Below are positions 27,120 to 37,109 of a stretch of 64,000 bases of DNA, piece after piece; positions within the stretch are counted from its first letter, which is position 1, and every line of letters starts with the position of its first letter. The DNA is from Pseudarthrobacter oxydans (GTDB lineage: Bacteria; Actinomycetota; Actinomycetes; Actinomycetales; Micrococcaceae). The translations under genes and the position numbers were made by a program. The notes beneath the pieces were generated by a model. That model saw nothing but the letters and a program-made list of their open reading frames with translations, did not search any database and had not been told where the DNA came from. The DNA is taken from assembly GCF_013314975.1 (NCBI RefSeq), contig NZ_JABTYH010000024.1, forward strand, positions 1-64,000. Reading direction: 5' to 3'.

Positions 27120-28820
27120 ATGACGCCAACACTGGATCCGTCAGCCAGCTACGTGATCGGCGTGGACTATGGCACCTTGTCAGGGCGTGCCGTCGTCGTC
27201 CGCGTCTCGGATGGCGCCGAGCTGGGCAGCGGCGTCTTCGAATACCCGCACGCCGTCGTCTCTGAGCGGCTTCCCTCCACCGGCAAGCGGCTGCCGGCTG
27301 ACTGGGCGCTCCAAGTGCCCAACGACTACCGCGACGTCCTGCGCCATGCGGTACCAGCTGCCGTCGCCGACGCCGGAATCGACCCGGCAGAGGTGGTGGG
27401 CATCGCCACTGACTTCACCGCGTGCACTATGGTCCCGACGGCGGCGGACGGCACGCCGCTGAACGAACTGGAACGCTTCGCGGACCGGCCGCACGCATAC
27501 GTGAAGCTGTGGCGGCACCACGCAGCGCAGCCGCAGGCTGACCGCATCAACCAGCTCGCCGAAGAGCGCAACGAGTTCTGGCTCCCGCGCTACGGCGGCC
27601 TGATCTCCTCGGAGTGGGAGTTCGCCAAGGGCCTGCAGTTGCTCGAGGAAGACCCCGAAGTCTACGGCGCAATGGACCACTGGGTTGAGGCAGCCGATTG
27701 GATCGTGTGGCAGCTCTGCGGCAAGTACGTCCGCAACGCCTGCACGGCCGGATACAAGGGCATCTACCAAGACGGCGAATACCCGTCAGAGGACTTCCTC
27801 GCAGCATTGAACCCGGAGTTCAAGGGCTTCGTGTCCGAAAAGCTGGAACACACCGTCGGCCGTCTGGGTGACGCCGCGGGCTACCTCACGGAGGAAGCCG
27901 CGGCCTGGACCGGGCTGCCTGCGGGCATCGCAGTGGCGGTTGGAAACGTGGACGCCCACGTCAGCGCCCCGGCTGCCAACGCAGTACAGCCGGGACAGCT
28001 CGTCGCGATCATGGGCACGTCCACCTGCCACGTGATGAACGGCGATGTCCTCCGCGAAGTGCCCGGCATGTGCGGCGTGGTAGACGGCGGCATCGTGGAC
28101 GGTCTCTGGGGCTACGAAGCCGGCCAGTCCGGCGTCGGAGACATTTTCGGCTGGTTCACCAAGAACGGTGTGCCGCCGGAGTACCACGAGGCCGCAGCCG
28201 AAAAGGGTTTGGGCATCCACGAATACCTCACCGAACTCGCGTCGAAGCAGGCCATCGGCGAGCACGGCCTGCTCGCCCTGGACTGGCATTCGGGCAACCG
28301 CTCCGTGCTGGTGGACCACGAGCTCTCAGGCGTGGTGATCGGCCAAACCTTGGCCACCAAACCCGAAGACACCTACAGGGCGCTGCTTGAAGCCACGGCG
28401 TTCGGCACGCGCACCATCGTGGACGCCTTCCGCGATTCCGGAGTTCCGGTCAAGGAGTTCATCGTGGCCGGCGGGCTCTTGAAGAACACGTTCCTGATGC
28501 AGGTCTACGCGGACATCACGGGCTTGCAGCTTTCCACGATCGGCTCGGAGCAGGGCCCGGCCCTTGGCTCAGCGATCCACGCTGCCGTGGCCGCCGGGAA
28601 ATACAAGGACATCCGGGAAGCCGCGGCCGCCATGGCAGCCGCCCCCGGCGCGGTCTACACACCGATGCCGGAGAACGTCGCAGCCTACGAAGCCCTTTTC
28701 CAGGAATACCGGACCCTGCACGACTACTTCGGCCGCGGAACCAACGAGGTGATGCACCGCCTCAAGGCAATCCAGCGCACTGCACACGAGGCAACCGTCC
28801 CGGCAGGAACCCGCGCATGA
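27120..28820 (+). CDS. araB: Ribulokinase
   Basis: FGGY-family kinase phosphorylating L-ribulose to L-ribulose 5-phosphate. The N-terminal phosphate loop is VIGVDYGTLSGRAVVVRVSD. Typical AraB segments follow: TDFTACTMVPTAADGTPL, HAYVKLWRHHAAQPQADRIN, NVDAHVSAPAANAVQPGQLV and the C-terminal FGGY signature region (EFIVAGGLLKNTFLMQVYAD). The length of 566 aa is typical. It overlaps araD by 4 nt (ATGA). Confidence 0.96.
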   Translation: MTPTLDPSASYVIGVDYGTLSGRAVVVRVSDGAELGSGVFEYPHAVVSERLPSTGKRLPADWALQVPNDYRDVLRHAVPAAVADAGIDPAEVVGIATDFTACTMVPTAADGTPLNELERFADRPHAYVKLWRHHAAQPQADRINQLAEERNEFWLPRYGGLISSEWEFAKGLQLLEEDPEVYGAMDHWVEAADWIVWQLCGKYVRNACTAGYKGIYQDGEYPSEDFLAALNPEFKGFVSEKLEHTVGRLGDAAGYLTEEAAAWTGLPAGIAVAVGNVDAHVSAPAANAVQPGQLVAIMGTSTCHVMNGDVLREVPGMCGVVDGGIVDGLWGYEAGQSGVGDIFGWFTKNGVPPEYHEAAAEKGLGIHEYLTELASKQAIGEHGLLALDWHSGNRSVLVDHELSGVVIGQTLATKPEDTYRALLEATAFGTRTIVDAFRDSGVPVKEFIVAGGLLKNTFLMQVYADITGLQLSTIGSEQGPALGSAIHAAVAAGKYKDIREAAAAMAAAPGAVYTPMPENVAAYEALFQEYRTLHDYFGRGTNEVMHRLKAIQRTAHEATVPAGTRA

Positions 28821-29527
28821 GCGACCTGCTGGAAACCATCGCGCAAGTCAGGCGCGAAGTCTGCGATCTGCATGCCGAGCTAACCCGCTATCAACTGGTG
28901 GTGTGGACCGCGGGCAACGTCTCGGGCCGCATCCCGGGGTATGACCTCATGGTCATCAAGCCCTCCGGCGTCTCCTACGACGAACTGACCCCCGAGCAGA
29001 TGGTGGTCACCGACCTGTACGGAACGCCCGTAGCCCGCCTAAGCTCGGACGCCGACGGCAATCCGGCCGCCTGGGGCAACCCGGACCTGTCTCCTTCATC
29101 GGATACCGCAGCCCACGCGTACGTCTACCGACACATGCCCGAGGTCGGCGGAGTGGTGCACACGCATTCCACTTACGCCACCGCGTGGGCTGCCCGCGGC
29201 GAGGAGATCCCGTGCGTGCTGACCATGATGGGCGACGAATTCGGCGGACCTATCCCGGTGGGCCCGTTCGCACTGATCGGCGACGACTCGATCGGGCAGG
29301 GCATCGTGGAGACGCTAAAGAACTCCCACTCACCCGCGGTCCTCATGCAAAACCACGGCCCGTTCACCATCGGCAAGGACGCGAAATCCGCGGTCAAGGC
29401 CGCCGTGATGTGCGAGGAAGTGGCCCGCACCGTGCACATTGCCCGGCAGCTCGGCGATCCGCTGCCCATTGACCAGGCCAAGATCGAATCCCTCTACGAC
29501 CGCTACCAAAACGTCTACGGCCGCTAG
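28817..29527 (+). CDS. araD: L-ribulose-5-phosphate 4-epimerase
   Basis: Class II aldolase-fold metalloenzyme converting L-ribulose 5-phosphate to D-xylulose 5-phosphate, 236 aa. Seen: WTAGNVSGRIPGYDLMVIKP, SGVSYDELTPEQMVV, and the metal histidines in VVHTHSTYATAWA plus the AVLMQNHGPF segment. It is translationally coupled to araB. It links the cargo pathway to the pentose phosphate pathway. Confidence 0.95.
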   Translation: MSDLLETIAQVRREVCDLHAELTRYQLVVWTAGNVSGRIPGYDLMVIKPSGVSYDELTPEQMVVTDLYGTPVARLSSDADGNPAAWGNPDLSPSSDTAAHAYVYRHMPEVGGVVHTHSTYATAWAARGEEIPCVLTMMGDEFGGPIPVGPFALIGDDSIGQGIVETLKNSHSPAVLMQNHGPFTIGKDAKSAVKAAVMCEEVARTVHIARQLGDPLPIDQAKIESLYDRYQNVYGR

Positions 29528-29560
29528 ATCGGCCCCGCAAACTTACCCAAGGAGCCCCAC

Positions 29561-31081
29561 ATGCCCAACGCCAACAACACATCCCTTGAGCAGTACGAGG
29601 TCTGGTTCCTCACCGGCAGCCAGCACCTCTACGGCGAGGATGTGCTGAAACAGGTCGCCGCGCAGTCACAGGAGATCGCCGCCGCCCTGAACGCCTCCTC
29701 CGACGTGCCCGTCAAGCTCGTCTGGAAGCCCGTGCTGACCGATTCGGACGCCATCCGCCGCACTGCGCTGGAGGCCAACTCGGACGATTCCGTGATCGGT
29801 GTGACGGCCTGGATGCACACGTTCAGCCCGGCGAAGATGTGGATCCAGGGCCTGGACCTGCTCCGCAAGCCGCTGCTGCACCTGCACACCCAGGCCAACG
29901 TGGAACTGCCCTGGGCGGACATCGACTTCGACTTCATGAACCTCAACCAGGCCGCGCACGGCGACCGCGAATTCGGCTACATTCAGTCCCGCCTCGGCAT
30001 CCCGCGCAAGACCGTGGTGGGGCACGCCTCCAACCCCGCGGTGGCCCGCCAGGTGGGTGCCTGGCAGCGCGCCTCCGCCGGCTGGGCCGCCGTCCGGACC
30101 CTGAAGCTGACCCGCTTCGGGGACAACATGCGCAACGTGGCCGTCACCGAAGGCGACAAGACCGAGGCCGAGCTCCGCTTCGGCGTCTCGGTGAACACCT
30201 GGTCCGTCAACGAGCTCGCCGACGCCGTGCACGGCGCCGCGGAGTCCGACGTCGACGCACTGGTGGCGGAGTACGAGCGCCTTTACGAGGTGGTCCCGGA
30301 ACTGAAGGCGGGCGGTGCCCGCCATGAGTCCCTGCGCTACAGCGCCCGCATCGAACTGGGCCTGCGCAGCTTCTTGGAGGCGAACGGCTCGGCCGCGTTC
30401 ACCACGTCCTTCGAAGACCTCGGCGAGCTGCGCCAGCTCCCCGGCATGGCCGTCCAGCGGCTCATGGCCGACGGCTACGGCTTCGGCGCCGAGGGCGACT
30501 GGAAGACCGCCATCCTGGTCCGCGCGGCCAAGGTCATGGGCGCGGGACTGCCCGGCGGCGCCTCGCTCATGGAGGACTACACCTACCACCTGGAGCCGGG
30601 CTCGGAGAAGATCCTGGGCGCCCACATGCTCGAGGTCTGCCCCTCACTGACTGCCTCCAAACCGCGGCTGGAGGTCCACGCGCTGGGCATCGGCGGCAAG
30701 GAAGACCCCGTCCGCATGGTCTTCGACACCGACGCCGGCCCCGGCGTGGTGGTGGCGCTCTCCGACATGCGCGACCGCTTCCGCCTGGTGGCGAACGCCG
30801 TCGACGTCGTCGACTTGGACGAGCCGCTGCCGAATCTGCCGGTGGCCCGGGCGCTCTGGTCGCCCAAGCCCGATTTCGCCACCTCCGCCGCCGCCTGGCT
30901 CACCGCCGGCGCCGCCCACCACACCGTCCTCTCCACCCAGGTGGGCATGGAGGTCTTCGAGGACTTCGCCGAGATCGCCAAGACCGAACTCCTCACCATC
31001 GACGAGGGCACCACCATCCGGCAGTTCAAGAAGGAAGTGGCCTGGAACGCCGCCTACTACAAGCTGGCCGGCGGACTGTAG
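29561..31081 (+). CDS. araA: L-arabinose isomerase
   Basis: Converts L-arabinose to L-ribulose; Mn-dependent, 506 aa. Family segments: [71 protein letters not shown] and [20 protein letters not shown] with DYTYHLEPG. The complete araB-araD-araA set means free L-arabinose can be fully processed by the cargo. About 50 bp after the stop, GCACTCTCTCATTT (31131) resembles one unit of the 32-bp repeat family, in the sense direction. The rest of the spacer to 31186 is empty. Confidence 0.97.
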   Translation: MPNANNTSLEQYEVWFLTGSQHLYGEDVLKQVAAQSQEIAAALNASSDVPVKLVWKPVLTDSDAIRRTALEANSDDSVIGVTAWMHTFSPAKMWIQGLDLLRKPLLHLHTQANVELPWADIDFDFMNLNQAAHGDREFGYIQSRLGIPRKTVVGHASNPAVARQVGAWQRASAGWAAVRTLKLTRFGDNMRNVAVTEGDKTEAELRFGVSVNTWSVNELADAVHGAAESDVDALVAEYERLYEVVPELKAGGARHESLRYSARIELGLRSFLEANGSAAFTTSFEDLGELRQLPGMAVQRLMADGYGFGAEGDWKTAILVRAAKVMGAGLPGGASLMEDYTYHLEPGSEKILGAHMLEVCPSLTASKPRLEVHALGIGGKEDPVRMVFDTDAGPGVVVALSDMRDRFRLVANAVDVVDLDEPLPNLPVARALWSPKPDFATSAAAWLTAGAAHHTVLSTQVGMEVFEDFAEIAKTELLTIDEGTTIRQFKKEVAWNAAYYKLAGGL

Positions 31082-31185
31082 CGGCCAGATGCGCTAAGGC
31101 GGCCATGTCCTCCTTGTTCAGTCCGGCCTAGCACTCTCTCATTTGGTCGATTCATCGCGATGGGATCATGCTCCGGAACCCTGAA

Positions 31186-31587
31186 CTAACGCCTGTGATC
31201 TGAGATGTCGCGGATGTTCTCTTGGCCTTTCAAGGCTGCGGTCAGCCGATCGCGCTCCTCAAGCACGGCGTGCAGGGCGGTGGCATAGGCGTTGACTCGT
31301 CTATCGAGTGCATCGCGTTCTGCGACCAGTCGCTTGTTCCGTTTGCGTTCGTCGTCGAGTTGTGCCCGGAGGCCGTCGACTTCAGGCTTTGTGCGGTTCA
31401 ATTCGCGCGCTCTTTGCTGAAACTCGTCGTTGATGTCTTTGTTGTCGTGGGTGAGGCGGTGGCGTTTGACTCCGGCGACCTCGACCAGCCTGATGCTTGT
31501 GAGGGGACCGGGAACCCGGCCCTCCAGCAGGTCATCTTTGGCCCGTTCGAGTGCTGCACGAATGATGTGTGCGTCCTGATCGCTCAT
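31186..31587 (-). CDS. Small coiled-coil protein of the recombinase cassette (DUF6262/TnpC-like)
   Basis: A 133-aa hydrophilic protein. An N-terminal part (IIRAALERAKDDLLEGRVPG; TSIRLVEVAGVKRHRLTHDN) looks helix-turn-helix-like. It is followed by a long coiled coil (LRAQLDDERKRNKRLVAERD, ALHAVLEERDRLTAAL). Its place as the last gene after three overlapping recombinase genes (4-nt overlap) matches the small accessory gene tnpC of Tn554-type elements, and I associate the pattern with DUF6262. A role in orienting or regulating recombination is inferred. Confidence 0.7.
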   Translation of the reverse strand: MSDQDAHIIRAALERAKDDLLEGRVPGPLTSIRLVEVAGVKRHRLTHDNKDINDEFQQRARELNRTKPEVDGLRAQLDDERKRNKRLVAERDALDRRVNAYATALHAVLEERDRLTAALKGQENIRDISDHRR

Positions 31588-33692
31588 CGTTTCGGCTCCT
31601 CGTGGTTCTTGACGGCGTCGGTCAGGGTTTGTTTTATGAGTTCGAGTCGGCGGTGCCGAATCGGGGGTGCCAGTGGATCGTCGGGAAGCGACTCGATGTC
31701 GGCGCGAAGTTCGAGGATGTCTCCGTCAGTTCGCGCAATGTTGGAGCATGAGCTTCTACATTCTCCAAGGGAAGGCTCCTCTTCGGATTCCTTTGTGCAC
31801 AGGGCTGTGGCTTTGTTGAACACGCAGTGCATTCCTCGGCCCTTGAAGAGTTGAAGCACCGGATCCTGGAGAAGCCTGTCGGCCTGGCGTCCCGTGGGGA
31901 TTGTCCGGCCGGCAAACTTCGCCTGCGCACGTTGGATTCTCGATTCGAATTCGGTCGCCGCTGGTCCGCTGACCTGGCCTCCGGAGTCGAGGTAGGCTTC
32001 CAGTTCATCAACGTCTTCGATGCGTTCCAGCCAGCGCTCCAGCGCGAGCTCGTCCAGGAAGCCCGCGCTGTAGGTTCCCGCGTACCCCTGGGTGATGTGC
32101 GTGGCCACGTGCCCATACTGGATTGCTGCTGCAACCAGGCCCCTCGGCTGGCGAACGATGTGCCAGGCGAGAGTTCTGCGAAAGCGCCTCGGGCTGACAC
32201 GGCCATGATGGTCAGCAGGAATGGAATCGGGCCTCGTGTTGTCCTCGCAGTATTTGTTGACCCATTCAATGAACTCGACGATGTCGGCGCCGATCTGAGA
32301 TGTGGTGAGGGCCTTGCCCGGCCTGAGGTTGTCTGGCTCAGCCGGACCCCGCACCGGTTTGGGGCGAAGACGCAGCGGGAAGAGAAGCTTCTCGGGGTGC
32401 AGCCGGGTCAGTACCTCGATGGCACGGGCCACGATCGGATGGACCACCCACGGAATTTCCCTTTGTTGGCCCTCGACTGCCTTGGCTCCGTCATCGGTTC
32501 GAGCGCCTTTCCACCGGACGCCCGTCACTGTCCATCGTCCGGTGGATTCATGGTGTTCAACACAGCCACGTTCGAGGCTCAGCACCTCCCCGGGCCGCAT
32601 GCTGGACAGATACGCGATAACTATGAAGCATGCCGTGACGAGATGCTGTGCGAGATTGGTTGCGTCGTCGAAGGGTATGGGCCTTGTTCGCCATGGTTCA
32701 CCGTCAACCGTCCCTTCACATGGCGTTCCCAGGTAGACGTTGTCGCCAATCTCGAGACCCGATTCGTGGATCGGATCCCGGTCATGCCGCGAGTGTTCGT
32801 GCCCCGTCGAGTGGGTGAGCCTGCCAAGGTGCTGCCAGCGGACTTCGCGGCCGCCGTCCTCGCGGGATCGGCCCGGCAGTTTCTTGCCGTCGCGGGCAAG
32901 TTCGTCCAGGACGTGCTGGAGCCTCTCCCGTCGCGTTCCGGGAGGTGCCCACCGGCCAATGCCCGGTACACGAAACCGGTCCTCCTGCTGAAGCAGGAGG
33001 CAGTATTCACGAAAGGATGCGGTGAGGTCCGCCGAAAAATCGTCGACGAACCGCATGGCCCACCCGAGAAGTGGAACAAGCGTCTCGTCATCGATCCTGG
33101 GTGTGCGATTCCACGACCGGTGCTGGGGTTCGGCGAACAAATCCCGCGTGAGCTCCCCGAGCCATGGTTGACGTTCCGGCAAGCGGAGCACCTCGGGAAC
33201 CACGTCGCGGTAGGCCCATAGCCGGCGGGTCTCGCAAATCATTCGTCCTTTGGCGAGGTAACTCAGGTCAAGCGTCGCCATATTGTCCAGCAGGAGGTCG
33301 AGTTTGGCGGCAGATAGCTCCTCTAACGACGTGGCTCCGCGATCTTCGGCCCAGGTCAGGACCTTTGCCAACGGAGTCCGCGCGAAACTGATCGTCCGTA
33401 GTGAAACGCGTTTCCCCAGTTGCGCCGCCGGCAGGGACCTGGCCGTGTCGTCGTTGATGAGACACCAAAAGTATTCCTTTACCGCCAACCGCCACCTGGA
33501 CGGAAAGGCCTCGAAAGTCAGACTCACCTTGGTGCCGTGATCCTCAAAAATGCCTGGGGTCAAATCCCATCTATCGTCAGTGAACCGGGACAACCGGGAG
33601 GCCTCTACGTCGGGGCGAACCGGCCGGTTGGTGAGCACAAGCGGATTGGCCTCGAGGACCCATCCGCTCTGTGCGGCTGCTTGACGAGTCAC
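31584..33692 (-). CDS. Tyrosine recombinase-like integrase, third of trio (702 aa)
   Basis: The largest recombinase. The C-terminal catalytic region has box I Arg366 (YLSSMRPGEVLSLE), a box II variant RRFRR (502-506) in place of HxLRH, GH at 527-528 (IQYGHVATHITQ) and a candidate tyrosine at 537 (GYAGTY). The C-terminal extension has cysteines (GMHC, ALCTK, GECRSSC) that could form a zinc-binding knuckle. It overlaps both neighbours by 4 nt. It is probably a dedicated transposition subunit; the missing box II histidine may be tolerated or mark specialisation. Confidence 0.85.
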   Translation of the reverse strand: MTRQAAAQSGWVLEANPLVLTNRPVRPDVEASRLSRFTDDRWDLTPGIFEDHGTKVSLTFEAFPSRWRLAVKEYFWCLINDDTARSLPAAQLGKRVSLRTISFARTPLAKVLTWAEDRGATSLEELSAAKLDLLLDNMATLDLSYLAKGRMICETRRLWAYRDVVPEVLRLPERQPWLGELTRDLFAEPQHRSWNRTPRIDDETLVPLLGWAMRFVDDFSADLTASFREYCLLLQQEDRFRVPGIGRWAPPGTRRERLQHVLDELARDGKKLPGRSREDGGREVRWQHLGRLTHSTGHEHSRHDRDPIHESGLEIGDNVYLGTPCEGTVDGEPWRTRPIPFDDATNLAQHLVTACFIVIAYLSSMRPGEVLSLERGCVEHHESTGRWTVTGVRWKGARTDDGAKAVEGQQREIPWVVHPIVARAIEVLTRLHPEKLLFPLRLRPKPVRGPAEPDNLRPGKALTTSQIGADIVEFIEWVNKYCEDNTRPDSIPADHHGRVSPRRFRRTLAWHIVRQPRGLVAAAIQYGHVATHITQGYAGTYSAGFLDELALERWLERIEDVDELEAYLDSGGQVSGPAATEFESRIQRAQAKFAGRTIPTGRQADRLLQDPVLQLFKGRGMHCVFNKATALCTKESEEEPSLGECRSSCSNIARTDGDILELRADIESLPDDPLAPPIRHRRLELIKQTLTDAVKNHEEPKR

Positions 33693-35518
33693 CGCAGGTC
33701 AAGCCTTCCGCCCAGTAATGCGTCGACGAGGGCCGCGTCCTCATCAGTCGCCCGGGATGCAGCCGCTGCAATGCCGGCCCGCTGTTGCTGGAGCAGGTCA
33801 TCGAGTTGTTCGGCGGCCGTGCCGTATAGCTGCTGCCAGCGTTGGGGTGGAAGCTCATCCCGAAGCGTCTCCAGCCGCTGGCGTAGCAATGCCTGGATGG
33901 GGACCTGCCGCGGTTCGGACCGGGCATTCGCACAGCCCAGGCAGAGCAGAAAGGAAGCCGTGCACGGCTTTCCCGGTTCCGTGATGGGCCCGTTCCTATT
34001 GTCGATGCAGGACGTTGCCACGGTTTCAAGCCGGCCATCCAGAAGGGGCCGCAGTTTCTCGACCGGGATCCCGAACCGTTGGGCGACTCCGTTCGCGTCA
34101 GTGGCTGCCTGCTCGACATCGCGCTGCGTCAGGGCGAGGGCGGCCCTCTCTGACGTGATGCGCTCTACTTCGGTCTCCAGGACGCGTTGGACAACCCTCT
34201 GGTTTGCGTCGAGGGATCCAGCGTCGCGGGACAAGTACGTGTCCGCCAGGGTGTCAGCGGTGTGCGCCACGGGACGCTGGTGAAGTTCAAGGAAGGTGCG
34301 TCGGAGGCGCTTGCTGTCCACGCGTTGCTGCTTTCCGTCCTCGGTCCAGCCCTTCCATAGGCTCGTGCAGCTGGTGTCCGTCACCTGCCGAAAACCCAGG
34401 CCATTTGTCGTGCTGGCTCGTTGTTGGTTCCAGTGCCCGACCAGCAGTGCGTCTGTGGATGCGAGCTGGCGGGCACGGCGGCACAGCTCCTCGGCAATCA
34501 TGTAGAGGCCAAACGGGGACACGTAGTCGTCCTTCTCATCCTCAGTTGGGCGTGGCTCGATCCATGCCGGAATTGATGTGAGGGAAAAGTCCATTTCAGC
34601 TTTCCTTGGCCCTCGCCGGGGTTTGGAACCGCGGGTGATCAGCACCTTGGTCTCACCCTGCCAGTCGCCGTCCGCGCGGCTGTACCGCATCGTCAGGTTA
34701 CAAATAGTGGATAGGTTCTGCCCGGTCAGGCACTGGAACAGCACGGCCATCGCCGCCACCTCTGAGGCGGTGGGGAAGAGTGAACTGAAGGCTTTCGTCG
34801 CTCCACGTACGGAGCTGTGACCGCGCGATGCACCAGACGTGTACCGCGGAACGTCGCCGAACAATGCCAAATGATTTAGAACGCCCCCTCGGTCCGAGCT
34901 GCGTCCCGGACGGTCCGAAGCGTCTGAGACCTGACCGCGTTCCTGTCGCCATGAACTGAGCTCGACTTCGCCGGCACGAATACGCTGCAACGCCGCGCGG
35001 ACGTCGGACCGTGCTGCCCGTTGGATGCTCCGGAACTCCGCCTTCGTGTAAGAAACGGACAATGTCGAGCGTCCCGCGTTGGGAAGGGGCGCGAAGAGTG
35101 CGTTTCTGAACGGCATCGGCACTTCGAGATTCGAGCGAAGAACGACCCGAAGGGCATGCAGTGCACTGACCGCGGACGCCGTGTGCCGCATGCGCAGCTC
35201 CGCCAGGTGCACGGGGCGAAGGTCCGCAGTCCGGGCGGGCGGCCTCGGGCTGGCGGCCATCAGCTTCACAAACATACTGATTCCCGCGAAGAGGTTCGCG
35301 GCAGAAGGGATCGTGCGTCGGGTGCCTGATGGACCAGTTGCCGAGGCGAATCCCTCTGCGAACAGCGTTTGAAGCTCTGGTGCCACCTTCAAGGCGTGGA
35401 ACGAGAAGTCCTTGAACCCCCGACCCGCCTCCGGATAAACACGCACGATGGTCCGGCCGTCCGACAAGAGGTTTTGGGGGGATGCGTACCCCGCGTTGGG
35501 TAGTGCAGCCTCCATCAT
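33689..35518 (-). CDS. Tyrosine recombinase-like protein, second of trio (609 aa), altered active site
   Basis: The middle recombinase protein. The box I position reads LTGQNLSTICNL, with Gln267 where Arg is expected. Box II reads SKRLRRTF (402-409), without the His. A tyrosine is kept at 428 (LADTYLSRD). The C-terminal part has CID, KPC and CLGC cysteines, likely a zinc knuckle. Loss of the first catalytic Arg suggests an architectural or regulatory role beside the first recombinase. ATG overlaps the upstream gene by 4 nt. Confidence 0.82.
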   Translation of the reverse strand: MMEAALPNAGYASPQNLLSDGRTIVRVYPEAGRGFKDFSFHALKVAPELQTLFAEGFASATGPSGTRRTIPSAANLFAGISMFVKLMAASPRPPARTADLRPVHLAELRMRHTASAVSALHALRVVLRSNLEVPMPFRNALFAPLPNAGRSTLSVSYTKAEFRSIQRAARSDVRAALQRIRAGEVELSSWRQERGQVSDASDRPGRSSDRGGVLNHLALFGDVPRYTSGASRGHSSVRGATKAFSSLFPTASEVAAMAVLFQCLTGQNLSTICNLTMRYSRADGDWQGETKVLITRGSKPRRGPRKAEMDFSLTSIPAWIEPRPTEDEKDDYVSPFGLYMIAEELCRRARQLASTDALLVGHWNQQRASTTNGLGFRQVTDTSCTSLWKGWTEDGKQQRVDSKRLRRTFLELHQRPVAHTADTLADTYLSRDAGSLDANQRVVQRVLETEVERITSERAALALTQRDVEQAATDANGVAQRFGIPVEKLRPLLDGRLETVATSCIDNRNGPITEPGKPCTASFLLCLGCANARSEPRQVPIQALLRQRLETLRDELPPQRWQQLYGTAAEQLDDLLQQQRAGIAAAASRATDEDAALVDALLGGRLDLR

Positions 35519-37053
35519 CGGGATTCCGCAACCGGAAGGACTTCGTCAAGACGGACTCTTGGGTCTGACCGGAGCACCTGCAACAACGTCTCGGCCTGCA
35601 GCTCGTTGACCCCGTGCTCGAGGAGTAGTTTTACGTCAAGACCACGAAACGGTTCCAGATAGATGTCCCTGGTTGTATTCACGTCGGAGTGCCCGAGCAT
35701 CATTTGGACCAGAGACCAGGTGTCACCGAACTGCTCCCGGAAATCGAGAGTTTGGCCAGGGCTGAGGCTTGGTGCCCGTCGTTCCCAGACCAGCCGTCCA
35801 ACTGCGTACCAGCGCAGGGCGAAGCTGTGGCGCAGCACGTGGGGATGACACTGCAACCGGTCGATGCCCGCCCTCGCCACTCGTCGATTGGCCCCGTTGA
35901 AGCACTTGTACCAACTCCGCTTGCCACGCGGGAGGCCATCCTCGTTCAACCAGAGAGCCAAGGGCTCCAGGCCCTCAGCCGTCCGCTTAAAGAGGGACAG
36001 TCGTTGTTCGGGCGACAGGTCATTCAGCGCCAACAAACTCGAAGGGCGGCCCGGTTCACTGCGAGTCGCAAGAGCGTCCCCACGGACCTCGCAAATGATG
36101 CGTATTCCGGAAAGGCGCTCGTACACTCCCGAAGCCTGGGCACGGCGAATGGACGCGGCCCGCTCTGTCTCGATGTAGTTCCAAACACTGTTGAGCACAT
36201 CACGCTTGGCCCAGTACGGGTGGCCATGACCGCCCTTTGCACAGGCGTCCGCCAGGCGCAGAGTGACGTAGTTGCTGTCCGCCGCCGGATGTCTCACTTC
36301 GTTGGCCAGGACGCTCGCCCATTCCTGCAGACGCAGACCAGTGCCATAAAGGCCGTCGACAAAGGCAGCATCCCGTGTCAGGGACCGCGGCCGCCAACGG
36401 ATTCTCTCCGTCCCGTCCGGCGCCATGCCCAGAATCCCCACATCGCGCCACCTTCTGAACGCTCCCGGGGAGAACCATTTCACATCGGCAGACCTGACCC
36501 TCGACGCACCCGCCCGGCCCCGCTTCCCGGAATACTCGGGGCGCGTGGCCCAGGGCCTTCTGTCCCGTGGGCCCCTGACAAGGCAATCAGGTGCGCCGAG
36601 AGATGCGAGGGCAGTCTCTTGGAAGCTTTCGGCCCAACCATAAAAGGCGGAAATCGCTGACAGATCGTCGCGCCAGGTTGAACCTGCCACGCGTCGTGGA
36701 TTGTTCTCATCTGTCCGTCGCCAGAACTTGTAGTCGAAGAGGTCGTCGTCCGCGGCGGCATCCCACGAGGTCCGGCGAAGCTCGAGGAAGTTCATCCAGA
36801 CGCGGAGGGCGAATGCATATTTGCGATTGGTTGAAGTGGCCCTGTTGCGCATTCTGCGGCTTGAAAAAAATGCGTTGACAGCGTCGTGTGGGGAGCCCCG
36901 CGCGTCGAGGAGAAACGGTCGCCCGACCCTTGCTGCATTGCCAGGTCCATCGGACAGCGATTCGAGGGAGCGAACCAGCAGCGGGTCAGCCGCTTTCTCA
37001 GGCAATGCCTGAACAAAATGCAGGTGCCATGTTCTGGTTGCTGACTCACTCAT
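35515..37053 (-). CDS. Tyrosine recombinase/integrase, first of trio (512 aa)
   Basis: Complete catalytic set: Arg241 (GTGLRLQEWASVL), His405-x-x-Arg408 (HPHVLRHSFALRW), His455 (MLGHSDVNTT) and nucleophile Tyr465 (RDIYLEPF). The N-terminal ~200 residues include a core-binding-like region (TSTNRKYAFALRVWMNFLEL). It is the first gene of the cassette, starting 66 bp from the right junction and reading into the element. It is probably the enzyme that cuts and rejoins at the umuC site. Confidence 0.92.
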   Translation of the reverse strand: MSESATRTWHLHFVQALPEKAADPLLVRSLESLSDGPGNAARVGRPFLLDARGSPHDAVNAFFSSRRMRNRATSTNRKYAFALRVWMNFLELRRTSWDAAADDDLFDYKFWRRTDENNPRRVAGSTWRDDLSAISAFYGWAESFQETALASLGAPDCLVRGPRDRRPWATRPEYSGKRGRAGASRVRSADVKWFSPGAFRRWRDVGILGMAPDGTERIRWRPRSLTRDAAFVDGLYGTGLRLQEWASVLANEVRHPAADSNYVTLRLADACAKGGHGHPYWAKRDVLNSVWNYIETERAASIRRAQASGVYERLSGIRIICEVRGDALATRSEPGRPSSLLALNDLSPEQRLSLFKRTAEGLEPLALWLNEDGLPRGKRSWYKCFNGANRRVARAGIDRLQCHPHVLRHSFALRWYAVGRLVWERRAPSLSPGQTLDFREQFGDTWSLVQMMLGHSDVNTTRDIYLEPFRGLDVKLLLEHGVNELQAETLLQVLRSDPRVRLDEVLPVAESR

Positions 37054-37109
37054 CTATCCGAAGCTAGAGGTCGTTCGCGACAGTGCCGCTGCAACACGCA
37101 GGAGGGGGT

